Below, one piece after another: positions 24,574 through 36,623 of a stretch of 64,000 nucleotides of DNA; position 1 is the first letter of the stretch; every line of letters begins with the position of its first letter. Under the pieces are notes generated by a model that saw only the letters and a program-made list of their open reading frames with translations, had not been told where the DNA came from and made no database searches. The position numbers and the translations under genes were made by a program. Source of the DNA: Linum tenue (taxonomy: Eukaryota; Streptophyta; Magnoliopsida; Malpighiales; Linaceae); contig CAMGYJ010000007.1 in assembly GCA_946122785.1 (NCBI GenBank), forward strand, positions 43,487,587 to 43,551,586, in the 5' to 3' direction.

Positions 24574-25546
24574 AGGATTGTTAATCAGAAACCACTTATG
24601 CGGTTAACCGCGTAATCGCACCGATAAAATTGGTTACCCGGTTAACCAAAAATCGATGATAATGGACGATTGGCGGTTAGCAGGATTGGATATGGCGATC
24701 AACCGCTCGGTGGTCGGTGAATAATTGACTCAGTGGTAGGTTACCTTACTAACCACAACAACTGGCCACCAGGGAGAAACGACATCGTTTCTTCATCATT
24801 CCCTTGCCCTTTATGACGATTCGCTGGTGTGGCCTCCAGTCCTCCTCTCCCATTCGACTTCGACTTATCCAAGCGAAAGAGGAGAAGACTCCTAAACCTA
24901 TTCCGCCGGGGGCTGCACTCAGATCTCCCTCCCACCATCTTGTCTTATCACCCGCCGGTGCAACCGACAATTGTCTCTCCCCAATAGCTCGAGTTGTTGG
25001 GAGAAGGTTATTGTTGGATCTTATACCACCCACTAACACGCCCCCTCAAACGAAAGCCAAACCATGGGCTTGAAGTTTGCACAGGCCCACCATACCATGT
25101 GCTTGAAAGACAACGGTTAATATTGGGGGTCGTGGAGATTCGAACACATGACCTTTCGGTTCTAGGCTCTGATACCATGTCATATACCAGTTGGTACCAA
25201 TAACTCGAGTTGTTGGTAGAAGGTTATTGTTGGATCTTATACCACTCTCTAACAGTCCCTACTCCCTCCGTCACTCGTTCGCTCGTCACCCCAACTCCGT
25301 TGTGTCAACAATGCCACGTCGCCCTCCGCCCTCGGCCGTCGCTTCACGCCTGTCGGGTCTCCCCAACTCCGCTCTGTACACAACGCTGGTTGTCGACCAA
25401 CCGAGAAACCACACTGTTATTTGGCGGTTACGGAAGCGGTTAACCGCAAGATTCGTGGTGACGGTGACTGTGGGCGGTTTGGGGCTGTAATCGGTGGCTA
25501 TTAACCACATTTGTGTTTCGGTTTAACCGAAATCGCAAACAACCCT
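24574..25546. mobile_element. hAT-type MITE containing a small LTR element
   Basis: A 973-bp element whose ends AGGATTGTT and (right, reverse complement) AGGGTTGTT are followed by inverted runs of GGTTAACCG and ACCGAAAT-type words. Flanking octamers ATACAACT (24566-24573) and ATACAACA (25547-25554) agree at 7 of 8, as expected for an old hAT 8-bp duplication. Open frames of 70-99 codons in both directions are by-products of C-rich repeats; none resembles a transposase. The LTR element at 24981-25254 inserted inside it. Confidence 0.75.
24981..25254 (-). mobile_element. Very small LTR element (TRIM/SMART-like)
   Basis: Read on the minus strand: a 77-bp LTR (25254-25178) starting TGTTAGAGAGTGG and ending TATGACA; immediately after it a 13-bp primer-binding site TGGTATCAGAGCC (25177-25165), matching initiator Met tRNA; about 113 bp without an ORF; a polypurine tract GTTTGAGGGGGCG (25051-25039); and a second LTR (25038-24981) truncated at its far end. 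The whole is only 274 bp. TRIM and SMART elements have exactly this plan and depend on proteins from other elements. No target duplication is visible because one LTR is truncated. Confidence 0.8.
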
Positions 25547-25554
25547 ATACAACA

Positions 25555-26125
25555 CATCACCATTAAGGATAGGAAGGTAAACTCCTCATTTAACCAATAA
25601 GTCCTACGTAGACAAACCCATTTTGAAATCCAATAAGCACATTAATAATTTATAAAATATAACTAAATGTAAAATAGTATAATTCAACATAATCGTTCAA
25701 TCTCAAAATCCAGAATGTTACCTAGATCCCCTTGTATTTAAAAACCCTATGATGCCTAAGTGGTTAGAATCTACCATAGAAGTTAGTTGTTTTTAAGGGC
25801 AAAAAGGATGTTGGCACTCCATCAACTTGCCATTGTATGCATAATACTCTAAGTGGAGTCGAAAATGTGAATAAGGGACTGATTTAAACTGAGATAATTA
25901 TTGTAAAAAAAAAATCATAATAATTTATAAAGGGGTATTGTCTTACCAATTATTCTATAACCTAAATTCATTACAAATTTTACATATATTATCACCTATA
26001 TTTCAAAAGTGAAGCGCTATAACGCCTGTTGACTTCAACCTAGCTACCCAGGGTCCTTTACAAGTCCACATCCATATCTTAAGTCTTAAACACTATTGAT
26101 GCCCTCTTTTCAAAGTATTCTCTTA
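25555..26125. other. AT-rich spacer
   Basis: Nothing recognised between the hAT MITE and the Harbinger MITE. Confidence 0.3.
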
Positions 26126-26501
26126 GGGATCGTTTGCTTCAAGGATTTGAATGATGGATTTGGTACCAAAAAACCAACCATAATGAATTTACACACAATC
26201 CGTTGTTTGCTTTGTCAAAAAATGTTTAGATAAATCTGTGGGCCCCACAAATTTGGGGGGTTTTTTTTTTTGCTCCAAATCCATGGGCCCCACGACTTTG
26301 TAAATCCCACCTCATACCCTGGGATTTAGAGACAAGCTGAAAAACCATGCACACCTCATCAAATTCATGATAAAAATAGCTCAACAAACAAAGGATTTCC
26401 TCAAATCCATAATGCCCAAAATACCTAATAAATCCCAAGGTTTTTAATTAACAAATCCATGACAGAACCCTCGTTATAAAATCCTTGAAGCAAAAGACCC
26501 C
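26126..26501. mobile_element. PIF/Harbinger-type MITE
   Basis: 376 bp with inverted ends GGGATCGTTTGCTTCAAGG and GGGGTCTTTTGCTTCAAGG. TTA flanks both sides (26123-26125, 26502-26504), the 3-bp duplication of this superfamily. It lies about 220 bp beyond the stop codon of NHX, possibly within or next to that gene's 3' UTR. Confidence 0.8.
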
Positions 26502-26721
26502 TTAATCAATTTCCAGAATGTTAGCGCTAAAATCAAAACTTTTGCTCAATAATTCTAGTTCCCCTGCTCTCCACCTCTATATTACAGCACGCACACTCTT
26601 AGCAGAAAACACAGTGCAGTTTTCTGTTCAATATGTCGTCGTACATATATGATCTATGTACAGAACAAAGTGGTTAAAACCTTCCCCAATATACAACCGT
26701 ACAGTTTGTGGTCATGTTCCG

Positions 26722-29700
26722 CTACTTGCCGCCATGAAGGCTCCTCTCTATCGGCGATCCTGGAACAAAAGGTGTGAAACCTCTCCCTCCAAACACAGGG
26801 CGCATAAAACCATCGTCGAATTTTCTCCAGTAGTAATGTACGGTATTAGTCGGCTTGGTCAGAAGCATCCGTAGACTCACTGGGCGCTGAATGTTATCAG
26901 TACTCGTCTCTGCTCCCGGATCTTGACTGATCCCAAGAAGAGGTAGAGAAAGAGCTTTCGCATCATCTTCTAGCTCTGAACTCCTTGCGGTGTGGCCTGG
27001 TAGCAACCACCTAATAAGAGGCTTGGTTGCTAACCCGAACACCTGAAAAGTTAAACAAATCAGTGGGAGCTGTATGGCATGGTAAGTTGGTAACAACACT
27101 TTATGAGTTATCACACTATCTTTTCCAGTATGGCATAACAATAAAAATGGGTGTGTTTGTTTCAGCTATAAAACAATTCGATTCAAATAACTTGACTAAA
27201 AAACTTGAAACAAATTTGTAATAGAGCAGTAAAATACGATCCGCAAGCATGTCATATCAAGTTCTTACCACCGTACTAAACAGAACAATTGTGATGGTGC
27301 TAGTGATCATAAACGCATTTCCTTGTAGCTGTGTGTATCCTGCCCTCGTGAACTGCAACGATGAACAATCACACACAAACTTGATTACAGGCAAGCCTCA
27401 ACTTACTTAATGACGAAACTCAAGAAACCAATCAGCACGTAGGAGACAGCCAAACATAACATAACCGGAACGCAAAGACCGAATGAGAGATCATTAGAAC
27501 CTAGTGTAAACTAATGCCAATTACAGTCCCAACAAATTCATGAATGGGTCAAGTGACAGAGGGCATCAGCCTAGGACAATCACTTCGACTAGCTATACGA
27601 GTAACTTCATCGTCCAGAAATTTTCACCTGGTTGTAAGCAAGTGCCATGGAAACAGCTCCTCTAATGAGTCCAGCCCACCATATGATAATCTGTAGAGAG
27701 AAGTTAACATATTAAGGGGAGACCAGAAGAAAAAGAAGATAAATAATTTTTGCAATAAAACAAATTACAGACCTGCTCCTTGAATTGAATTTTATCATTG
27801 TCAGACTTCTTAAACAAATTGGATATAAAGGAAAGAGGGAAGACAGAAGCTGCTCGCCCTAAAAGAACCATCCCAAGCATTACTGAGCTCACACCAGCTG
27901 ATGTTGCCGGACTGCAAAATTCCAACGGAATGTTAATCAGAACCAAAACACTATTCGTTTTAGGAAGAAGTAAAAGGAAGTGTTTTGTCAGGTTTAGAAA
28001 AAAAGTTGAGTTGATGAATGTTAGATATATGTTAGTAATGATAAGTCAAATGACTGATGGTACATAGTTTGTCTAATTATAAAGAGATGAGTGGATTTTG
28101 GAAAACATCTAATATGGCCATTAGTTAAGAATACATTTTCATTTAAAAGGCGCAAAGTGAAATTTCATTAGTGATGTGGCTTTTAGCTTTTAATAATTTG
28201 TGGTTTTGGATGAATAGTTGTTCTAAAAAGTTAGATTCAAGAAGTGAGTTTGTTTTAACTTACAAGTTTTTTTTTAAGTTACACAAAAAGTTCTCAAACA
28301 AACTTGAAAAATTAACTAAGTGGACTTGCTTAAAATCAAAAGACAGGAGGAGGATGGCTACTTGATAGAAATGATCAAATTATTGAACTCAATAGTCATA
28401 CCTCTTGGCAACAATCCTCCACTTCTCGATATCCAAGGCATCCATACCAACATACAGGAAAATAAAAATTTCTGATATGAATGACAATGCTGCAAAAGCA
28501 TGCCTGCAGCAGCAACAAGCAGAAGAATTAGTAATACAAGATCTATAACCTAGCCAAGGATCAACATGATATATAAGTAAAAATTAAGTTTAGGTTTCTG
28601 GAGAAAGTGTCAAAATGATCCAACGTACTTGGTAGTGACTCTTGAGCTTTCAGTCACATTATGCCATGTATAGTGTGACATTACAATTCCACAGAAGAAC
28701 ACAGTGAGGATACCACTTAGATCAAACAACTGGAAGGAAAATAAGGTGATACCAATATTAGAGAATTAGCTAACTAAAATTTGCAGGCAGAGAACTTAAG
28801 ATGATTACAAAATATAAAAAGAAGTTGATAGTTCTAAGCTATATTACTTCAGCCATAACATATGAAAGATATGCCATGAGCATCATCAGAGAAACTTCAC
28901 GATCAGTAGAATGCCTGAAATTACACAAAAGAGATGTCAAGTTATTGTACAATGAGATCTTGTGCAACAGAAAAAGTCTAATTTCCCAGTTTAAAGTGTG
29001 TAATGCTTGAAATTTCTTGTGAGCATACCAACTTAACCACGAGTAAGCTAATTACTTAAACAAAACAAAAAGCATCTGCTCAACCATCCTAGAACACCCG
29101 TGGTTGGATCTATGCCGGTTAAATATATGTGGACATTCAAGGATCAGCAAACAAAAACATGCATGCTCCTTTTCATGACATCAGAGAATTATAAGAATCG
29201 GAAACTTGGAGGTTTGACGGGAAGAAAACAGTCAGCATCCAGAATTTAGACAGGGTAGGTTTTGGGTGGTTGAAGCTTGAATAATGTGGCACCAAGTCTC
29301 ACATACCTGCCAAAGTAAAGCTTCTTTATGATGTAAGCACTCAGTAACCCAATCTGCAAGATAAGCCAAGTAAAGACAAGTTACAGAGAATTATCAAAAA
29401 CAAGTTTAGAAAGGCAGGCAGATTGTCAAAAGAGGCTTGAAAGAACTCACAGCAATGCCGAGCAAGGTACTTGTGAAAAACAAATATAAAAAGCTGCCAA
29501 GCAACTGTAAAGCTATGCTTGAGGTGATGTGGGAGAGGTCAAAGCGCTGGATCGCATTGAATAGAACAACAGATGTGGCATCATTGACCACCCCTTCCCC
29601 GAACACTAAACTGTACAGTAAAGGTGTGTCTTCCTGACTGAGCACCTGTCATATAGAAGATGAATCATTTTCCTGTTTTCATCCACTAGTTATTTTTCTA

Positions 29701-31085
29701 TCAAGAGAAAAGCAGAGTACCCCATACCTGTAAGGTGCAAACGCTGTCTGTTGCTGAAAAAATTGCTCCCAGTGCTACAGATGTATGAACCACCACAGAA
29801 ACAATTAAAGAAAACAAAAACATGAGACTTCAAATAGCACAATGTTCATATTTTAATTCTGTCCATGGCAAATATATACCAAGGAAATCCTTAAGTTTTG
29901 AAACTTGTATGATAGAGTAATCCTATCCGAAGAGCCAAAGGATCCTTGCAGACACTATAGCTAATTGATTATCATTAAGAGAATAGGGAATGGTTCCTAA
30001 TGCCTCAAACTAATATTCTCAAGCATAGCATCATGCCAACAAGCATATAGGTGCAATAGAGAACAACAAATTTGTAATATATTAGACCAATGGATGAAAA
30101 ACATACCTAGAAAGTCCATTGTGTCCAAGAAATCAATGCCCAGTATACTAAATAACTTCCTTGATCCTGAATCAGCAAAAACAATTGATCTCAGGAAATA
30201 TTGCAGCTCGTCTCAAATTTAGTAAGGACTAAGGAGGGTTCAATTACATGAAAATCTCAGCTAACAGAAAACCCACTTCTTGCTTGTATAAACTTATTTT
30301 CTTCATTTTGAAAAACAACAAACATCTAAAGTCCTGATTGAATATTTGAAGCATCAGAAAGTTTGACATAATCACTAATAATCAGGGTCATCCGGAAAGT
30401 ATTGTTATGCAGACTGTTGTGTATTTCTGCATTGAAGTTATCAAGACAACCCCGAGTACAAAATAAGCATGCTGGAGTGGCATACCAAGGAATATGATGA
30501 CAAATGATATCAACGTCCCAACAGCACCGAACAATGTGATTGTCATAAAGTTGCGGAAGAACTGTTTCTTTTTCACCTGGAACCTGATGCACAGAAAGGT
30601 TCACTCCATCAAACTCATGAACCAGCTCGATTGATTGAAAAGAAGAAATCATGAAACTAATCCACAAAAGGACCAGCAAGGATTTGATAGTAACCAACCC
30701 AGCATTGAATATGATGGGAGGAAGAAGATAAATGAAGAAAATCTCTTCATCGAAAATCAAAATGCGCGAGCTTTTTCCCCCAGTTGTCACAAGGATAAGA
30801 ATTCCAGTAACGACACCCTGCAAAGATAAAGCCCAAACGCAACATTAAACACCCACTACAACCAGCAAGCATCGAAACACAAAAACAAGGAAACCACAAG
30901 TAACTCACAATCACAAGAGCAGTGATGGACTCATTCATCCACCGGCTCTTCTCGAGAAGATGACCAATCAGAATGCAAGTGAGGAGGAGCGCCACGAACA
31001 ATGTAATGGAATGAACAGGTGCTGCATCCGGTTCCCCAATCGAACCCCCCAATCCGCCGAACGGTAAGCTCCAATCGAACCCCAT
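26722..31085 (-). CDS. NHX: Class I (vacuolar) Na+,K+/H+ antiporter NHX
   Basis: Cation/proton exchanger of the CPA1 family, expected in the tonoplast, moving Na+ or K+ into the vacuole against H+. Fourteen exons join in phase: 31085-30909, 30817-30699, 30583-30486, 30166-30107, 29774-29728, 29645-29451, 29353-29307, 28914-28848, 28729-28629, 28503-28402, 27911-27773, 27690-27628, 27352-27269, 27042-26722; 539 aa plus stop, close to the 538 aa of Arabidopsis NHX1. Hallmarks: IFFIYLLPP (residues 85-93, amiloride-sensitive region), ATDSVCTLQ with Asp161, FGEGVVNDATSVV with Asp189, GRHSTDREVSLMMLMAYLSY, and the tail VHYYWRKFDDGFMRPVFGGR. The N-terminus (GHLLEKSRWMNESITAL) fits class I, not endosomal class II or plasma-membrane SOS1. 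No frame or splice defect seen. Which paralogue (NHX1-4) is not decided. Confidence 0.95.
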
Positions 31086-31930
31086 CTCCCAGTCAGGCCA
31101 AAAAGCTCACCACCAGTCTATGTCCACCCTAGAATTCCAATGCATCCACATAGTACCATAATTCAGATTATATCGTAGGCAGAACACGATTTTGACACCT
31201 CAAATGCCGGAATTGAAGAAGAAAAAAACAAACATCAATTTCCCCTCGGAGAAAGAATACGAACACAGACTAGAAGAGAAGCAAGCAATTTGAGGCAGCA
31301 CGACAACGGTCCACGAGACAGGTGAACACTGATTGCGTACTGAAAACTCGATGAAAAGCGAATTAAGCAAGTAACGGAGCCGGCTAATTCAAGCCACAAG
31401 ATATATCCGAAATTCAGCTCACAGAGACCAGATTTCACCCTTAGGTTTTCACTCCACCGAATTTCAGCCGCGCAACGCAAACTCAGGCCGAAGTTAGAAA
31501 AGTAGAATACGTAGCTTGGAAGGCAGGCAGGCAGGCAGGCAGGCAGAGATGAGCGACACAGCAGAAAGGAACAAAGAAAATCTTAAACCCTAAGGAATTA
31601 TATCCATCTCCGTCGAATCCTACGAACAAGCCGTGTGGTCAACCGAACGGAAGACCACGAAGAGAACAAGTCGAGTTGCTAACCTGAATCACCACCACTG
31701 CATCTCTCAGCCCGCTGGAAGCGGCAGGAGGTAAGAGTTTCAAAATGGATGAGAGAAGTGTAGTAGCTGGTTCTGGATTGGGAAAGTTTGCGGTGGCGGA
31801 GGAGAATTTGCAGGGGAAGTCTTTTGGGAAGGAAGAAGAAGAAGACGCTGCCGTGTGGAAGAGGGAGCTGTACAGATCGTCGGAAGGGGAAGGGAACTTT
31901 TATTTTCAGCAATATTTTTAACAGTGAAAA
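31086..31930 (-). promoter_or_regulatory. NHX 5' UTR region with a likely leader intron
   Basis: On the minus strand a leader exon probably ends at 31682 (GATTCAG|GTTAGC) and resumes near 31127 (TTCTAG|GGTGG), leaving an intron of about 550 bp in the 5' UTR. The intron contains a GGCA-type tetranucleotide repeat (about 31520-31548). C/T-rich sequence near 31800-31900 suits a plant leader. The join is inferred from splice signals only. Confidence 0.45.
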
Positions 31931-32098
31931 GGCAGGCAGGAAGGAAGGAAGGGTCGCGGCTCGCGGGGGAGTAGCGGAACTTTCAAGTTAAAGAATAACG
32001 TGAACTGGGACCCTTCCAAATAAGAGTTGCGCAGTGTTTTGTACTTTTGTTCTGTTGAGATTTTTTAAAATATATGGTGGTGTGGTCACATTTTTTAG

Positions 32099-33883
32099 GG
32101 GTTAAAGACATATTTGGTCATTGAGATTACTAAATTAGGACATGTTTAGTCACTGTAAAAATTTAATATCAAATTTGGTCACTAAAATTACTAAAACAGG
32201 ACACGCTTAGTCACTCGCCGTTAGTTGCCGTCCAACTCCGTTAAAAAACTCCGTTATGTGCTGACGTGGCTAACGTGAGCGCCTAGTCAGCGCCGTTTTG
32301 GGCCGGAAATGACCAAACCCGACCTGCCACGTCACTATACCCCACGTAATAAACCCAACCCAATCCATTAACCCAACCCGACCCAAAAACAAACCCTAAC
32401 CCACCTAACCAGACCAGAGGCCACTTAAACAAATCAAAATTGATTTGTTTCCATTACAGACCCTTCTCCTTCCTCGAGCTCTTCCCGAGCTCTTCCCCTT
32501 CGCCATTTTCGATCAAACCCTGAGAGCAGAGAGCAGAGAGCAGGGAGAGATGAAGTCGGGTTGAAGACGCGTTGAAGTCGCGTTGAAAACTGGGAGTCTT
32601 CCCCTTCCCCGTCGCATTGAAGTCGCGTTGTTCGACTTCTTCGAAGTCGCGCGTTTCCGCCATCGCAGTCAGTTTCCCTCGCCGGCAGACAACGAAACCT
32701 TGAGATTCTCTTCGATTCGCGTTGCACTTCTTCTTCTTCGTCGCCCGCCAGCGTCAGCTTCCTCAATCGCAGCAGTGGAGGAAACCCTAAATCTATTCCC
32801 CCATCGCGCCAGATCGCAGCAGACGGCCTTGTCGCAGGTGGCCGACGCGTTCGAGGAGCTGGCTTGGGGGTTAGGGTTTGGGATTTGGTTGTGGTGGGTG
32901 ATTTGGAGGTGGTTTTGTTTTTGGGGGAAGTTGATTGCTTGATTGATGGATCTGAAACTAGGGTTTTGATTTTGGTGGGTGTGGGAGTGGAAGTGGAATT
33001 GAGCTGCTGCTTCTTGTCTTTCTTCTTGAGGAGCTGAGCAGTATCAGCTGTGGAATTGGTGGGCTTCTTCTTCGTGGTGAGTAGAGAATCGCTACTGCTG
33101 CTGGCCTTGGACTTGGTGGGTGATGTTGATTTAGTAGAGTTGGATGATTTGGTGGTAATAAGTTTGGTCTGGTTCTTCTTACCACTCGAAGAAGAAGAAG
33201 ACAGAGCATCTTCGATAGCAGCAGAGTTGGTAGTAGTCTTCTTGGTGAGTTTCATGGTCTGATTCTTGTTAGCAGAGGAAATGGTAGATTTGGAAGGCTT
33301 GGTGCTAGGTGTTGCTTGTGATGATGATAGGCTGCTGCTGCTGCTCTTTTTCTTGGGCAGTTGTGGTTGCTCATCGTCGTCATGGCTGTCTAAGGAAGAG
33401 GCAGAGAGGAAGAGGGGGGAGGTGAACAAGAAGAAGAAGAAGGAGAGCAAGAGTAGCTTCCTGAATCTTCACCGCCGAGCTCCGAGCCGCCGGCACCGCC
33501 ACATTCCTCAAGAAGATGAAGGAAGGGCGGCCGGCAGATTAATGGGGAAAACCCTAAATTGGGTTGGGGAGGAAGGAGGAAGAAGGGTTGGGTAGGGTTG
33601 GGTGATGGGTTGGGTTGGGTTGGTTTTAATGAGGTGGCGGGTTATAATGACGTGGCGGGTCGGGTTTTATTTTTGTTGGGTTAATATCCGGCTGATTAGG
33701 CAATTCTGTTAGCCACATCAGCACTTAACGGACTTCATTAACGGAGTTGGACGGAGACTAACGGCGAGTGACTAAATGCGTCCAGTTTTAGTAATTGTAG
33801 TGACCAAATTTGATATTAAATTTTTCTAGTGACTAAACATGTCCCGATTTTGTAATCTCAGTGACCAAATGTGTCTTTAACCC
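32099..33883. mobile_element. Pack-MULE carrying a gene fragment
   Basis: A 1785-bp Mutator-like element with terminal inverted repeats of about 190 bp starting GGGTTAAAGACA; the arms share AATTTAATATCAAATTTGG and TCACTCGCCGTTAGT and are roughly 85-90% alike by eye. The flanks hold a perfect 10-bp duplication CATTTTTTAG (32089-32098 and 33884-33893); MULEs usually make 9, sometimes 10. Between the arms there is no transposase, only an open gene-like segment, the definition of a Pack-MULE. It inserted about 1 kb upstream of the NHX start codon. Confidence 0.9.
32434..33450 (-). pseudogene. Captured Ser/Thr/Lys-rich secreted-type gene fragment
   Basis: An open frame of 338 codons inside the Pack-MULE. 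It starts with a signal-peptide-like stretch (MLSFFFFLFTSPLFLSASS), then DDDEQPQLPKKK and about 160 residues rich in Ser, Thr, Lys and Asn (SSANKNQTMKLTKKTT and similar), like the N-terminal part of plant proteins often labelled proteoglycan-4-like. From about residue 200 the text becomes Arg-rich and unlike that family, so only the 5' part of the source gene is present and the rest is read-through of captured or repeat DNA. Whether it is transcribed or translated is unknown. Confidence 0.6.
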
Positions 33884-33893
33884 CATTTTTTAG

Positions 33894-34560
33894 TTCAGCT
33901 CTTCGTCGGGGGAAAGAACACACAGCCAATGTTCCGTCGTTTGTAGTTTTCCTAATATTTCTTTTCTTTTTTACGTTTTTGTTGCGATTTCGTGGTTAGA
34001 TATAAATATCTCAGAGTTGAACTGCAGTATAAATATGTGTAGTAACCAGGTTCTTGAAGTCTTCATTGTTGGCGAAAAAGTTAATATGATAACTTGAAGA
34101 TTCGTTAGCAGATACTAACTGATATTCAAAATATATGAACTAGTATCCAAGTACTAAAGTATCTGGAGTGCACAGACTAGTATTCAAGGTTTGCTAACTG
34201 ATATCCACCATGAATCAATTATTATCCCAAATTCACAAACTAATATCTAGACAACACAGAATAGTATTCATACAGCACATAATTAGTATCCAGATAACAC
34301 ATAAAACTATCCAGAATTGAATACTAGTTGGTTGATTGTGGATATTAGTTGGAATCTGCTATCTAGATACTAGTTTGTTATGTTTTGAATACTAGTATGT
34401 GCTATCTAGATACTTTAGTAAAATCAGCAGATTTGAATACTAATTCATACATTTTGGATATTAGTTAGTATATACTAACAACTTATGCAATTAGCAGAAT
34501 AACTAGGCTGCATTGTTCGCCCCCCCTCTTATCCACCCTCCATATCGCTTCTCCCTGTCC
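33894..34560. repeat. Degenerate short-repeat tract
   Basis: 34080-34500 is a patchwork of imperfect copies of GATACTAGTT, AGTATCCA and AATATTAGTT on both strands, about 10-20 bp apart. No element ends or coding capacity found. Confidence 0.45.
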
Positions 34561-35110
34561 TCCTTCTGCCGCTTGGGATCCTCCACCAGAAAAGTATTTG
34601 AAGATCAACTTCGATGTAGCTGTTTGTGATTCAGGGTGCTCGTCTGGTCTTGTTATTTGTGGGTCAGACGGACATGTGGTTCTGGCAGCCGGTATGCGTC
34701 ACCACCAGGGAATAGTCAACCCCTACCTGGCAGAGCTCCCAACAGCAAGAGATGTTATCACCATCATCGCCTCAAGATCCTTGACTCACGTGATAAAGGA
34801 TTCCGAGGTGGTCGTCAACCAGATCCGACAAGGTGTCCTAGAAGATTTCTTTTGAGGTCCGGTGTTTCGGGAGTGTCGTAAGATCCTAGACTCTTTGTTA
34901 GTTTGTATAGAGTTTAGGGCGGGTCCTAGAGCTACCAACAATGTTGCTCATAGAGTGGAGCCCAAAGCACTACTATTGTCTCTCCTAGAGTTAGACTCTT
35001 TCGACTTTATTGGATGGCTTCACTAGGGTGTCGTTTGTAGGAGGTTCCTCGATAATTTTTTTTTGGTATAACTCTTGTCCTCTCTTGCTATCACTCGGAA
35101 ATAAAAAAGT
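34561..35110 (+). mobile_element. LINE tail: RNase H-like fragment
   Basis: KYLKINFDVAVCDSGCSSGL at 34598 onward, then SDGHVVLAAGM and YLAELPTARDVITIIA, matches the plant LINE RNase H (RVT_3) domain with its first Asp. In another frame, FRECRKILDSLL and ATNNVAHRVEPKALLLSLLE continue the domain to about 35025. The sequence ends in an A-rich run (AATAAAAAA near 35100). A dead 3' fragment. Confidence 0.75.
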
Positions 35111-35578
35111 AATTCACACTTTGTTGGTTTAATTGGTGTTAAACTGTTAAAACATGGTTAGAGAACCAGTACATCTTAAATAATAATATTATTATGAGTA
35201 GATTACAAATAATAACATACTAAACCATAAACCCAAAATAAAATACATACTCGTAAACAAAAATAAAATACTAATTCATCGAGGAAAAATTAGTACTAAA
35301 GTTTCAAAAATCCAAATTCCAAACATTAATATTCTCTCAAATAAAAATAATGGTCTTATTATCAATATATTCCTACAAAAATATAAATTTTATTATGTTT
35401 TGGTACTTTTTAAAATAGGAAGCATTTTAAGCTAAGTACATTTGCATATTCACAATAATATTCTAAAGTATTTGCATATTAACACGAAAGGAAGATACTA
35501 CAATTGGAAAAAAAACCTTGTCATCATACTAAGAGGGTCCGGGTTCAAATTTTAGTAACTATAATTTTCTGGGTGTGC
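35111..35578. other. AT-rich spacer
   Basis: Nothing recognised except GGTCCGGGTTCAAAT at about 35536-35550, which resembles a tRNA-type B box, but no A box or SINE body could be found. Confidence 0.3.
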
Positions 35579-36623
35579 CTACGGTGACATGCCTGTCACG
35601 GTGACTTGCACTTTCCGGTCGACCTCAGTTAGGATTAGGTCGACCTCATGTCGACCTCATTTAGAATTAGGTCGACCTCATATAGGATCTGGTCGACCTC
35701 ATTTAGGATTCGGTCTACCTCATATAGGATCAGGTCGACCTAATCTGTTGTTTTAGTGTAAAAACAGTTCATGGTGCTTACTTTGGATATTCATATCATA
35801 CAATTGGCTAGATGGAAACTGAAGACTAATGACTTGTTTGAAGCTCGATAGGAAGTCCAGAAGACTATTTTTGAACCTCATCAAAAGGCTATGCCAAAAC
35901 TGGGAAACTGCCTGGAAATGGCTAAGTCTGGAAACGTGTTTGTGAAGCCTATTTTGGAGCTCAATTCGAGAAGCATGACTGTGAGTCGAGTCCAGGAGCC
36001 TCTACCACGTCAAATTAGGTATGTTTTTATACAAATTCAAGACATTGGATGAAAGATTAGATATCTGTAAGGCTTCAAACAAAAGGGTCGAAGTTGCTAC
36101 GAATGCTGTTTTTCTGGCAGACTTCGAGCACAAGCAAGTTGCCAGAAAAACAGCCTTCGTAGCAACTTCGAGCCTTTTGTTTGAAGCCTTAAAGATATTC
36201 AATCTTTCATCCAATGCCTTGCCTTTGTATAAAAAAATACGTCATTTAACGTGGTAGAGGCCCCTGGACTTGACTCGCATCCATGCTTCTCAAATTGAGC
36301 TCCAAAGTAGGCTTGACAAACACGTTGCCAGACTTAGCCATTTTCAGGCAGTTTCCCAGTTTTGGCATAGCCTTTTGGTCAGGTTCAAAAATGGTCTTCT
36401 GAACTTTCTATTGAGCTCCCAAGTACTTTAATGTGTAGAGGGACACTTAAGCTTCAAAACAAGCCTTTAATCTCTAATTTTCATGAAGCCAATTGTAAAA
36501 TATGAATCTCCAAAGTAGGCACCATGAAACTGTTTTTACACTGAAAAAACAGATTAGGTCGACCTGATCCTATATGAGGTCGACCGAAAAGTGCATGTCA
36601 CCGTGACATGCATGTCACCGTAG
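35579..36623. mobile_element. 1.0 kb foldback element
   Basis: 1045 bp whose halves are imperfect reverse complements, turning near 36128 (CTGGCAG and its complement about 20 bp apart). The outer ends are CTACGGTGACATGC and its complement, with a second inverted word TGTCACGGTGAC. The left arm holds about five to six 21-bp repeats with GTCGACCTCATTTAGGATT-like text (35617-35745); the right arm has only one or two. No target duplication was found, so the superfamily is open (MULE-like foldback is most likely). Confidence 0.75.
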
